A stretch of DNA of 64,000 bases from Calycina herbarum (taxonomy: Eukaryota; Ascomycota; Leotiomycetes; Helotiales; Pezizellaceae), in contig LLEY01000123.1 in assembly GCA_001414485.1 (NCBI GenBank), positions 1 through 64,000 of the forward strand, in the 5' to 3' direction. Positions 1 to 10,075 of the stretch are shown here, in pieces. The notes below the pieces were generated by a model. It had not been told where the DNA came from and searched no databases. It saw only the letters and a program-made list of their open reading frames with translations. A program made the position numbers and the translations under genes. The stretch's first letter is position 1, and the number at the start of each line of letters is the position of its first letter.

Positions 1-334
1 CCCCATGCCCCTCCTCCAAATAATGTTCCTGCCCCGCTTGATCAACCCCCTCTTCCTCTTGTCCCTCCACTAACTCCTCCCCCTCTTCTCCCCTTCCATT
101 CCTCTCATCCCCCTGCATCTCATCATCACTATCCATATCAGAAACTATATCCTCAGGATCCTCAGGATCATCATCATCATCAATCTCGGGTGTAGCTGGA
201 ACAGGCGTGCGTTGTTGTTGGTGTGCAGCATCATAGGGATTTGCATTTCGCGGTCTGCGCAGACGGGCAAGTCGCAGGCTGGAATGAGAGGGCGCGGAGG
301 GGAAGGAGGAATGCTGATGTGGTGTTGGTGTCAT
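1..334 (-). CDS. Partial acidic, low-complexity protein (5' end only)
   Basis: Reading the minus strand from an ATG at 334, the frame stays open for 111 codons to the window edge, so this is the N-terminal part of a protein whose remainder lies to the left. The first 45 residues are Ser/Pro/His/Arg-rich (starts MTPTPHQHSS, with a basic LRLARLRRPR patch). The next 60 are strongly acidic, with a run of five Asp, repeated PED units and many Glu/Gly. The same frame is open upstream to a stop near 429 but has no earlier ATG. A basic patch followed by an acidic tract is common in nuclear or chromatin-associated proteins, but no family is recognised. The start is the only ATG choice unless an upstream exon exists. 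Confidence 0.5.
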   Translation of the reverse strand, partial: MTPTPHQHSSFPSAPSHSSLRLARLRRPRNANPYDAAHQQQRTPVPATPEIDDDDDPEDPEDIVSDMDSDDEMQGDERNGRGEEGEELVEGQEEEGVDQAGQEHYLEEGHG

Positions 335-1364
335 TTTTTGTGTTTGGAGGGGCTTCTGGGAAGCTCTTGCCTTTGGGAGACGCGTCGTGATCGCGGGTTG
401 TTGGGGTTGCGCTTGGCGTCGGGTTTATTGCGGTTGCGGCTCAGGGATCATGGGGGGATTTTTTGAAGGGAACGGGATTATCTCTTCATTTTTTGATACT
501 TAAAGCTCGTGATTTTATATCAACAGGTTTTTGAGAAATTTGAAGCAAACTTTAAATTGTCAGGTGGTCAGGTTGGAGAATTGCTTTCAAGTATGCAAAT
601 CGAATGGGTGACAAAGTAACGCTCGAACGTAGATTTCAATTTCAGAGTCTCACGTATGTCACAACTAATACGGCTTACCCAGTTCAGAATGGAGGTTAGT
701 CTCCCTTCAAATCTCTGTAACTTGTCTTCTTCGTAAAGTGCTTCTCCAGAAACTCTAGCTTTGAGAAAGGTGGAGATTCTAGAGTCTTGCGAAGAGTGGT
801 TTTATGATTCTTTTCGAAATAGAGAGAAAATCAAATAAGGATCAAGCTGTCCAAAACTATTAACACGAGATAATCGTTAATAAGACGACGCCTCGGCCAC
901 TATGCCCCAGTCTTTGACCCCAAAGAAGCCACCACCTGTCAAGACCAAAGCCAATAAACGAGTTAAGGAGGGTATGTGATCACTCGGCTGGTTCTGCATA
1001 AGAGATTTTGACAACTGAACAGAGCCGGCCGAAGTATGATTTCGCTCGGCGTCATATAAGCAGCTGAGAGATTTAGTCCCACTGACACGCTCAAACTTTG
1101 AAGCAAGCAACCATTAATTGCCACACGATGGCCTAAACAACATTTGCGATACTAGCTCATTCGGAGCGAAAGGATATTAAATTGCATGAGAGACAACTAG
1201 TTATATGTTGCTTCATCTCTTCTTGAGAATAATAGAATAACAAATTACAAGCTGCATTCCGACGATATGTGCAAGACCAAGGTCTCGACATAACAATGAA
1301 GCTAATCGGGAGTGGTATTACCAAACCCTCGCTTGGAGTATGCTTGACTAATAATAAGAGAAAA
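335..1364. other. Intergenic, no gene seen
   Basis: Both strands hold only short frames without family resemblance. A small minus-strand frame (877-1110) has no homology signal I recognise. From about 1140 the base composition drifts toward A+T, leading into the AT-rich block that follows. Confidence 0.5.
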
Positions 1365-3290
1365 GAAGCTCAGGTAAATAACTTTAAAAGAAAGTATTCT
1401 TCTCTTTTTCTAGAGAACCTAAGAGTTAAGAAAGAACTTATTCTACTCTAAAAACATAGTACTTTCTACTTAAGACACGTTCTAGTAACTTCTTTTCTTC
1501 TTTTATTTTATCTTAAAAAGACTAGAATAATTATAATAAATCAAGAGAGCTTATATCAAAGTAAATATCTATAAGTATTTAACTTTAGAAAAGCTCTAGT
1601 AACTTTATTTAATACTTAGAGATATACTAAAACAATAGAATAAGAAAGAAGAATAGGAATAGTAATTTTCTACGAAAGAAGAAGCTTAAGTAAATTCTTT
1701 TAAAAGAAATTATTCTTCTATCTCTTTAGAAAACACTAGAAATAAGGAAAGAGCTTTAGTTATAACGTGTATGTATAGCGAACCGGCCAAACAAGCGAAC
1801 CGGCCAAACAAGCGAACCGGCCAACTGAAAAGACACCTAAAATCGCGATTTTGACATTTTAATATCTCTACGAACTATTAATCAAAAGTTTTAAAATTAA
1901 AACTTTGATTCAATTACTATATATATATTTAGAATTCTAAGTTTCAGACGCTATATGATTTTACTTAGCGATTCGCTTAAAAACACCCCTGTAATCTTGT
2001 CTTTTTTCTTCTTCTTTTAATAACTTTTTAATATAAATTAGCCTCAGTCTTACATTTTATAACTTTTATATTTATATAGTAATGAAATCAAAGTTTTAAT
2101 TTTGAAATTTTTAATCAACAATTCGTGAAGATATTAAAATGTCAAAATCGCGATTTTAGGTGTGTTTTCAGTTGGCCGGTTCGCTTGTTTGGCCGGTTCG
2201 CTATACATGCACGTTAAATAGAAAATAAAAGTTTATTTTTCTTAAATAGAATAAACTTTAAAATAAGTAGAATAATTATCTAAAACTCTATATATAAAGC
2301 TAGAAAATAAATTATATAAGTATTATCTCTTTATATAGAAAAATAAGATTAATAATTAAAAAGCTATTTCTTTATTAATTAATAATAAAGAAGATAAAAG
2401 AAAAGTATATTAGAACTTAGTAAAAATATAATATAAGAGATATAAGTAGTAGTAGAAATATATTCTTTTTTATAAAGTATAAATAGTAGAAGAAGTTAAA
2501 GTAAATATAAATAATCTTAAATAAAATACTACTAACTTTAATAATAGTTTTCTTTTTTAAAAAAGTAGAGAAACGACTTCTTTATAGTTATTAAGAGATT
2601 AGATATTCTTAGAATTAAAGTATAACTTACTAGTAATCTTAAAAATACTAGTACTAATATATATAAAATAATAGATCTATTTAAATATACTTTTATTTAT
2701 AAATAAAATAAAAGTACTAGTATATAGTTTTATAACTATAAAGATTACTTAATAGAAAATAAACTACTTAGTTATATCTACTATTTTTAAACTAAACTAG
2801 ATTTTTAAAAGAAACTTAATAAGCTAAGACTTTTATTATTACTATTCTAATACTTTTATAATTCTAAGAAAACAGCTATTTAAAGAATATTATAAGACTT
2901 AGTATAAAAGAGTTATAATTATTATATTTTATATATTTAGTTTTTATTATAAGTATAGCTTATACTATACTAATAAAGTAATTAGAGAGATTAAAAGTAA
3001 GTATTATTTCTAGAAATAAGTAATAAAGTAAAATTTAAAGTATTTATAATTTAGAGAGGTTTTAGTAAGTAGAGATTATTAGATATTTATACTATTATAA
3101 TAACTATTATTATACTATAGAAAGTAAGTAGAGAGACTTAGAAGACTACTTTCGCTAGTAGTAGTTTTTTAATTATACTAGTTTCGCTTTCGTCGAGAAT
3201 ATCTAAGTAATAGAGACTAGGTTTTAGAAATTCAAGTAAGAAGCTAGGTACTAAGTCCTCGTAGATATAGAGAGTCTAGTCCTGCTTTAT
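1365..3290. repeat. AT-rich, RIP-like degenerate repeat block
   Basis: About 1.9 kb with very low G+C (many 60-base lines have 10-14 G/C), almost no CpG outside the inserted element, abundant TA, and no frame longer than a few dozen codons. This is the composition expected of transposon DNA mutated by RIP (C to T on both strands of repeats). A segment near 1365-1440 recurs in diverged form at 1679-1755 (AAAAGAAAGTATTCTTCT versus AAAAGAAATTATTCTTCT); some differences are C/T or G/A changes. The block ends sharply near 3290, where normal composition returns. What the ancestral element was cannot be read. Confidence 0.75.
1763..2216. mobile_element. 454-bp MITE / fold-back element with long inverted arms
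   Basis: The two ends are reverse complements for about 150 bp each. The left arm runs 1765 to about 1925 and the right arm about 2075 to 2214; both begin ACGTGYATGTATAGCG. Each end is bounded by TA, as expected for a TA target duplication of Tc1/mariner-type insertions. Inside the outer arms is a 17-bp unit (AGCGAACCGGCCAAACA) in tandem. The left arm has three copies (1777-1793, 1794-1810, and 1811-1827 with a changed end) and the right arm two (2169-2185, 2186-2202). The spacer of about 150 bp is AT-rich and codes for nothing, so the element is non-autonomous. The arms keep many CpG sites although the surrounding DNA has almost none, which suggests insertion after the surrounding repeat was mutated. 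Confidence 0.85.
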
Positions 3291-4049
3291 ATTGCTGATA
3301 GACAACACGCTATAAGGCATTGAATTGCGAATCAAATAGCACCGTATAAAGGCAGCCGAGTCCAAGCACGTTAAGAATACATTCTATGCGCAGCTGGGTC
3401 GCCTTGAGCATGATTTCCTTCGCGGAGCCTAGTAGGGAGGTGAGGCTGCTACCTTAGAATCTGCTTTCGAGAGCCGACCTATATCTGTAGCCATTTGTGC
3501 TTGTGGCTTGAGTATCAAAACTATTTCGGATTCCGATCAAATCCATTTGTCGCACCAACGAGCAAAAAAACAATACCAGACGTATCCGGCTCAGAAAGGC
3601 CCAGGTACTGTCGTCTACAGACTCGGCGTCGAATCAGACCACGTAGACATCACGAGTGATAACTTTCCGTGAGAAAGGAGGTGCTTCAAGACTTGAAGTT
3701 GGGATTTTTAAGAAGTTAAACATCAATTCGCGAATTACACTATGACGGGCTGCTACTTTGCTACCGGAGCCAGAGCAGAGGATCAATTTTATATGTACAC
3801 CTGACTTCGAAGAAGGCTCTGTTGGGGTGATGTGTATGAGGAGATATGAGACGAGATTTTCATTGAGATCAACGCAAAAAGGAAAAATTGAAAAATGCAA
3901 TAGATGGTAGTGCGAATAGGGAGTCTCATTCCAAGACGACGAAAGGCACTCATCAAGTCTTTGCTGATGGAAAAGCACTCCCGGACCTAGCAGCGCTAAA
4001 TTCATTGTTGAAGAGCGAGAAAAACTTTTGAGATGCTCTACGCGGGTAA
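3291..4049. other. No intact gene; possible coding relics
   Basis: Composition is normal again. Plus-strand stretches between about 3600 and 3900 read as plausible protein interrupted by stops (several TGA) and frame changes, ending in the clearer relic at 4050-4169. The minus-strand frame 3634-4005 overlaps this and looks like an antisense shadow. No family is identified. Confidence 0.3.
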
Positions 4050-4169
4050 CCTACTTATCGCAATCTTTCCTACCTTTTATATCGCCCCGATGTGGACAAA
4101 GCTGTCGATTTCAAGCTCGAAGATCCCGAGGACCATAAGGCATTCGACAAATTCATACAAAGTATATAA
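4050..4169 (+). pseudogene. C-terminal coding relic
   Basis: Forty codons in one frame, ending in TAA, read as convincing protein (contains LYRPDVDKAVDF and EDPEDHKAFDKF), but the frame is closed upstream by a stop at 4047-4049 and has no start. It looks like the last exon of a lost gene, with weaker coding-like fragments upstream to about 3600. It lies between the RIP-like block and the broken SesA gene, a decayed neighbourhood. No family is recognised. Confidence 0.3.
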
Positions 4170-4213
4170 TACGGTCTATAAAAATTGATTTATGCTGATA
4201 AGACTAGTATACA

Positions 4214-4866
4214 CTACCCGACGACTATTAACCCGTAAACGAAAATACGATGCAATAGCATCACTAACCGAAGCAGCTCAAGGTGGTCGAGGAGCTTCTG
4301 CCTCAGCTCATTTGTCTTCTCTATATTCGTGGTTGTTTGGTCTTTCTTGACTTTAGCACTGAATTGTGGTCCGTTAACACTGAATCGGAGTCCGTCAATC
4401 GCCTCGTCAGACACAGACGGTAGTAAGTCTGCAAGTTCTGTGATCTCTTTTTCCAACTCCTTCCTCTGTTGGTTTATCCCCAATAACCGAATTTCCACAA
4501 GAATATCCTTCATCAATGCTTCAACCCCCTTCCCATTTCCAATAGTTCTCACAGCAGTAAGATAAACTTCTGCCCTAGATGCATCTTCTGCGTAAATAAC
4601 CCTAAAAAAGATGTCTTCTGATTTCTTCGCTTTCTTCCCGCATGTTTCAAAAATCCCTTTTGCGTTCTTAAAAAGTATTCATTCTTGCGCTGCTTACATA
4701 GCGAGAGTATGTTTCTGACAAGTAGAAGTCGGCTGGCAACCATCCGGAAGGCTTCCGGGAGTTCTTGTACATCTTTAGATGCTTCGAAGAGCTTCTTAGT
4801 AGTATCGATAATTTTAATTATCTCAGACATCACACCCAAGATTTCATCAGCCTCCGAGCCTGACAT
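4214..4866 (-). pseudogene. SesA-domain (NLR N-terminal) protein, frameshifted and lacking NACHT
   Basis: From ATG 4866 the first frame gives MSGSEADEILGVMSEIIKII and a LPEAFRMVASRL segment, characteristic of the SesA domain found at the N-terminus of fungal NACHT/NLR proteins. This frame loses similarity at a run of five A (plus strand, 4670-4674). The +1-related frame then continues the same domain (GKKAKKSEDIFFRV, then RTIGNGKGVEALMKDIL, then LPSVSDEAIDGLRFSVNGPQF) to a stop at 4214. One extra base in the run would give a single frame of about 217 residues. A 31-nt intron here is too short and would create a stop. In known proteins this domain is followed by a short motif that can act as an amyloid-type signal and then NACHT and repeats; here the protein ends. 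It is either a stand-alone SesA with a sequencing error or a decayed NLR. Confidence 0.7.
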
Positions 4867-5608
4867 GTTGGATTTGAGGAGGAGTTATCTGCCTGGTTCG
4901 CAAGAAGGCTTGGGCGACGATAATTGCAGCCGAACGGGCCTGCTGACAACGCTGTCTCACGATGGTAGCAACAAATTGAAGAGTCAAAGGTCTACTCCAT
5001 ATATGTGTTTGTTGTCGTTGCAAACAAATGTAATGACAAGCGCAAAACAAAACTGCCTGCTAGGTGTGTAACACTCGCTGGGCGACAACTGGCTGGCCAA
5101 GTTCTTACATGCATTTTCAACTGTCCATTTAAAATTCACACCCTCAGCCACCAGCCATCAACAGGCCAATCATCGGAAGCGAATTTTAAACAAGGAAGGT
5201 CTATTGTGTGGGAGGTAGAGAGCATTTTCGAGGCTCAATTCGTTGGGAAAGAGATCAGAAGTCTGAAATGCACCCCACTCCCACAATTGTACCCAGGCTG
5301 GATGAGATAGATCACAGATACACAATGTATCTCAAATATTTCCTCAAGTTCAGGGATATTCTAGAACAGAAATTGCTTCTTAAACTTGGTCAAATATTCG
5401 GAGATATAAAGTAAAATCCCCCTAAACCTCCATAGATAACAGAATACCAAAACTGACACAACTCAATACTACTTGCAAAGCCAACATTGACTCCAATAAC
5501 AAACCCCACTTGTGGATGTTCAATATTCCGAGGTGATTGAGATATAATATAAAATCATATATTCATTTCAACCATATATACCCAAACCCACAAAACTCAA
5601 CAAACAAC
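4867..5608. other. Intergenic, no gene seen
   Basis: Overlapping short frames on both strands (up to 128 codons) resemble shadows or chance frames. No motif, splice pattern or repeat was recognised. It separates two minus-strand genes and should contain the promoter of the SesA gene. Confidence 0.4.
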
Positions 5609-6280
5609 CTAAGAATGTATCTTCGGACAATTCTTAACCATGCAATTCCTCCTCCTCTGCATCCCCCCCGTCTTCCCAACACAAACCCTAAACCCTTCAT
5701 CCCTAAAGTGTTTCCTCTGATGCATATACCACTCCTCAGGCGCCATCAACCCCGCCCAAGTCTCCTCATATTCCCAACAAATCCAACATCCCAATCTCTC
5801 CGCCGGCGCCCCATCCTCACCAGCTTTTATCTTTTCCGCATTCTCCCTTGCTGCATTCGCGCTGGGTGCTACATGGCTTTCCCACCGGAAATTCACACTG
5901 GGATCTACCCATTCGCGCCAGGATTCTTTGTATGTCCCGGGGATTTCGTCGGATACTACTACACCACAGGCAGGGCAGGGGGCGAAATATTGGGAGGCTG
6001 TCATTCCACCACCTGGGGTTCTGTTTGCGTGTCTTTCGCTAAAGGCCAGCAGACAGAATCCAGGGTTTGGTGCTGAAGCAGAAGCACCAGCAGAAGCACT
6101 CGCAGGTAGTGATGGGGTATATGGTGGAGGAGGCGGTTCGTTTGTGAGAGGGACCGAGGGTGGGAGGACAGGTGGTGAGGCGGGGGAGGATGGGACGTAT
6201 GCGGATGGTGACGAAGGTGGTAGGAGGGCGGCAGAGCGTGGATAGGAGATGGGAGAATTGGTTTGCGACATTTCGGGCAT
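5609..6280 (-). CDS. Conserved-looking Cys/His-rich protein with Pro-rich N-terminus
   Basis: A single-exon frame of 223 residues from ATG 6280 to the stop at 5609. Residues 1-70 are Pro/Ser/Ala-rich (PPPPPYTPSLP near 49-59), likely disordered. From residue 78 the sequence is compact: a CPAC pair (C102, C105), a GTYKESWREW segment, then CWICW (C165, C168), two histidines (H187, H191), C200, and C213/C218. The spacing resembles two zinc-binding knuckles, the second like C2-H2. The middle, around CWICWEYEETWAGL, has the density of aromatics expected of a folded domain. No named family is recognised, so zinc binding is inference. Function is unknown; a role as a protein- or nucleic-acid-binding adaptor is possible. 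Confidence 0.7.
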   Translation of the reverse strand: MPEMSQTNSPISYPRSAALLPPSSPSAYVPSSPASPPVLPPSVPLTNEPPPPPYTPSLPASASAGASASAPNPGFCLLAFSERHANRTPGGGMTASQYFAPCPACGVVVSDEIPGTYKESWREWVDPSVNFRWESHVAPSANAARENAEKIKAGEDGAPAERLGCWICWEYEETWAGLMAPEEWYMHQRKHFRDEGFRVCVGKTGGMQRRRNCMVKNCPKIHS

Positions 6281-7666
6281 GATGGGCTTTGGGAGGTGAA
6301 TGGTGTCGATAGAGATGTTGGTCTTTTGGTCGCTTTGACCTCGCTCGATGGTTTGAGGGGCTTTGTTGTTTGTAAAGTCTTCGTAGCTTGTTCTCTGAGG
6401 GGAGTTTTTGGCGAAAGTCCCTGTTGAAGAGGAATGACTCGTTGCTAATTGTAAGATGTAGGAAGCCTATCGGGGTATGATAATGTTGTGTAGCAAGATT
6501 TGAGGAATGTCTTCGTATGAGGGATAGAGAGATACAATTGGGTATAGAAAACTTGTGTAAGTTGATACTAAGAAGGAACTAGAGAACTTACCGCGACTTA
6601 CCGTTGATATGGTGATTGCCAAAAGCAGGAGGCTGAGGGAGGAGGAGGTTGACGTCTGTCGAGGAGAGAGGCTGGAGGAAGTGAAAAAGAAGGCGGGAGT
6701 GGCGTCATTGGCCTCGCCTATTCTTCCCCAACCTCCTCATTTACAGTTCCCCACTTCGCAAACCCACAACACCATCGCGACGACAAAATCTCGAGTCTCG
6801 ACCTGCGATTTACAAGTCAAACGGCTATTGAAATCCTCACTTTTTGCGCTATTCTGAAGCTACGGAGAATTGGCATCACATGTTTGAGTTGCATTGGAAG
6901 CGTCTCTCTTCTGCTCTTTCGCAACCCCACGATGACGTGAAGCACTTAAGCACAAGGTCCAAGACCGGCAAAGAGACTTGGAAGCTATATCTACAATTGG
7001 AACTTTAGCTGCTTGCCCTATTTGGAATAAGTCACGGGTGATCTCGACAAGCGTCCACACCCATCATCTTCTGGTTGACTTAGGGGATGTCAAACGTCTG
7101 GTGTCGCGACCAAAAATGGATATGCCGAACGTTTTTCCGGCTACACTGTTTTTCTTGAATTTTCGTTCGGTACTTCTTTTCTGATTATTTCAAAGGAATT
7201 CCATTCGGGAATACCATCCTTTCCATCGTTCTTCGCCGGTACTTACCTCATGTCAAAAGCTGTGATCATTCGGCTGCATCTTGGTCAACATCGCTCAAGC
7301 CTCAATACGCCAAGTCAAACCTAGCATTTTCAAGCATTTTCAAACATGTCTGAAGCCGTCCGAAGTCGACCCGCCGATTCCTTCGGCGAATAAAGCAGTA
7401 GTGACCCATTTTTGCATGATGTTTCGAAACATCAGGAATCGATGGTCCACCTTCCGCCACTTGCGGGACTCGTCACCTTCAGCCTTGGAAGGTTTGAACT
7501 GGCTTGGGATCTACATTGAGAGCAGAATACATCTTCAGCCTTCATCCTGCTCTTTCCTCCTTGTCCGTGCAAGGTCATACATACATTTTTTCCATTCTTG
7601 TCGATATAAGTTTTTTAATTCCACTTTTTTATATTGAGCCGGCTCAAACACTTTTTTATATACATA
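6281..7666. other. Divergent intergenic region, no gene seen
   Basis: The starts of the minus-strand gene at 6280 and the plus-strand PEBP gene at 7667 face away from each other across 1.4 kb, so promoters of both should lie here. Frames at 6609-6857, 6978-7184 and 7281-7637 show no family resemblance. A TATA-like tract (TTTTTTATATACATA) immediately precedes the ATG at 7667. Confidence 0.45.
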
Positions 7667-8585
7667 ATGTTGTCCTCATATCTTGTTGCTCTCGCTGTCG
7701 CGGGTACAGTTAATGCTGTTACTCCAGCTGGGTTCGAACCCTCTTCGACAGGGAGTCTTTTTGTGGCATACAACAACAAAGCTGCTGTAGATGGTGTTTT
7801 GGTCCCAAGAGCTGGTTAGTAGTCATTCCATACGCATTATAAACCGAGTCTTCAACTAACATACCCTAGAAACCGCCTCAAACCCAGTCGTCGGAACGAA
7901 GGAAAAGCTCTTTGGCACCTACGCCCTAATCATGGTCGACCCCGACATCCCAGGCGCCCCAGCAGATGGAAAAACCGGCCAATTCCTCCACTGGATGCAA
8001 ACCGATCTAACCTCCGCCGCCTCAGCAACCACAGTTGGCGGGCAACAAATCTTCGTCCTCTCAAACTCCACAGCACCGGCTGCAGTCTACGCACAACCAA
8101 GTCCCCCAAATAGAGCACCAGTCTCCCATCGCTACACCGAGTTACTCGTAAACACAACCGGTAACACGGCCGCTGTCGCATCCCTAAAAACGGCCGGCGC
8201 ATCGCGCGGAAATTTCAGCGCTTTGAACGTCATTAACGCAGCAGGCGCCAAAGTAATCTTCGGAAATAGCTTCAATGTCACCAATGAGCAAGCCTTATCA
8301 GGAACAGCAGCCAACTCCACGGGAAGCGCATCAGCGAGGGCCTCAAGCACAGGGGCTTCGAATGGAGCTGCTTCGAGTGTGAGAGCTTCTAGTACATCGC
8401 GTGCTGTGGTCTCGGCATCCAGAACTTCGAGTGCGGGCAGTGCGTCGGGAACTGGAGTGAGAGGAAATGCTACGCAGACTGGACGGCCGCTTTCGACTGG
8501 GGCTGCTAGTTCGATGACGAGGGATGGGGGTGCTACGATTTTTGCGGGGTTGGTGGCTTTGGTTGCTACTTTTGCTTTTTTGTGA
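7667..8585 (+). CDS. Secreted, probably GPI-anchored PEBP-family protein
   Basis: Two exons (7667-7814, 7870-8585) joined across a 55-bp intron (GTTAGT donor, CTAG acceptor) give 287 residues. The start gives a clear signal peptide (MLSSYLVALAVAGTVNA, cleavage after A17). The body is a phosphatidylethanolamine-binding-protein fold: conserved region 1 reads MVDPDIPGAP with FLHWMQTDL after it, and region 2 reads PVSHRYTELLV. After about residue 195 it becomes a Ser/Ala/Gly/Thr-rich stalk and ends with a hydrophobic segment (IFAGLVALVATFAFL), the layout of a GPI-anchor signal. Family members bind phospholipid head groups or inhibit proteases; the substrate here is unknown. An upstream in-frame ATG at 7634 would bury the signal peptide and is less likely. 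Cell-wall or plasma-membrane location is inferred. Confidence 0.88.
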
Positions 8586-10075
8586 TGTGTTGATGTTTTT
8601 GTTATGAATATATAAAATGATTTTACTTTTGAATTTCGTTTACGAGTTCCCTGATCGTCTGGTGGTTTTCTTGTCAGATGTGTAGCGTGTTTGACTACTG
8701 GTAGTTCCAGATGACAATATTGTCTATGTCCAGCAGGAGGGAGATGATTTGCTCAAGTCGGACTAGAGCTTCAAAAGGTCTTTAAGAGTTCAAGCAATTG
8801 TTTTACCTACACCCACCCATGAGAAGATGTCTTTGCCAGAAGCCTTCGATCACTTAACTTCAATTGAAACAAGAGAACTAGATTTATCATGGAGTCACGA
8901 AAGCCAAGTGTCTAGAACAGTTCGTAATTACTTTGAGGGTTCGAGAAGAACATCGTTTGACTTAGGTGTACTCTACCCAGAATGATAAGGAAGAGCCAAA
9001 GACACTTACCGTTAAGAATCCAATACTCTATGTACAAACATGATGGCTGATTAATACCACTCCGGGTTTCATGGGATAAGATTACTTTATATAAGAGGAG
9101 ACCGCACCTGATTGAGAGTTGTTTGATGAGGGACAGGACTAATACTTCTCCCATTCTCTCCCTACCTCTACACGTAGTATACTTATCATGTGGGAAAGAC
9201 ATTTTCCAACCGATTTAGCCGGACTATTATTCTCTCCTCACTTTGTGTAACAACCATCGTTGGCAATTCCATCCTGCTTTCCGATTTCGCATTTTCTATT
9301 CCCGTTTTCGCACTTTCTCATCTACCAACGTACGACAAAACCAGATATGCACCGAATTTACCTTCGGCAAGTTCCTATTTTATACCCAAGCAAGGGGTTT
9401 TTAAATTCTTCCGGTCGGGATTTCGAAGCCTCGTCAACAGACGATGAGGCTAAAGAAAATCGTTAATTACTGGCTGCTGGAAGCCGTTTCGGGGTGCTTT
9501 CATACGAAACTCACCACGACCACAGGAGGGTGAGGAAAGTTACAGGGGATGTTTGGCGCCTTCCCCGCACCCCACTTACCCCGGACCCACGCTGAAGGAC
9601 GGAAGGACCACTAAAATGTGACGCTGACGGAACGACGTCCCAGCGGCTCCTGCCAATTCACTCTGGGAGCGGAGAAGAAAGAGGCTCTGGAGAGCGGCTG
9701 TCAATGGGGTGGTTCATTGAGCCTTTACAAGCCATTGGGACCCCTTTTCCAGTGGTCCTCCCATTATTGTTCATGCTACTTGGAAGCTTTGTACCTACGT
9801 CCTCTCCCTTCCATACTCAACAACAGACCTCCACCTTGACACAAGCACGGGTACCTACTACACATTCACTGGTACTGTTTGGGCCCTTCTAATCTTTCCG
9901 CTGTTGCCGGTGTGCAGGCACATTCACCTAGAGGGAGAGACTTGGGGGTTTAAGGCAGCATATTCACCCGATCATAACCGTTTCCACGAGCTACTTTACG
10001 AAACACGCAACAGATGCGAGCTCCTACTCCTAACAACTCGTCGCCTTCCACGACAATCTCACGATACTTTCAACC
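8586..10075. other. Intergenic, no gene seen
   Basis: About 1.5 kb between the PEBP and transhydrogenase genes. Small frames (8912-9202 minus, 9190-9466 plus, 9618-9892 plus, 9904-10182 plus) have no recognisable protein character; the last overlaps the transhydrogenase first exon in another frame. The segment before 10076 should hold its promoter and leader. Confidence 0.45.

Noticed and set aside
7725..7750. tRNA B-box-like word (GGTTCGAACCC)
   Set aside because: It lies inside the PEBP coding exon and no cloverleaf or A box surrounds it.
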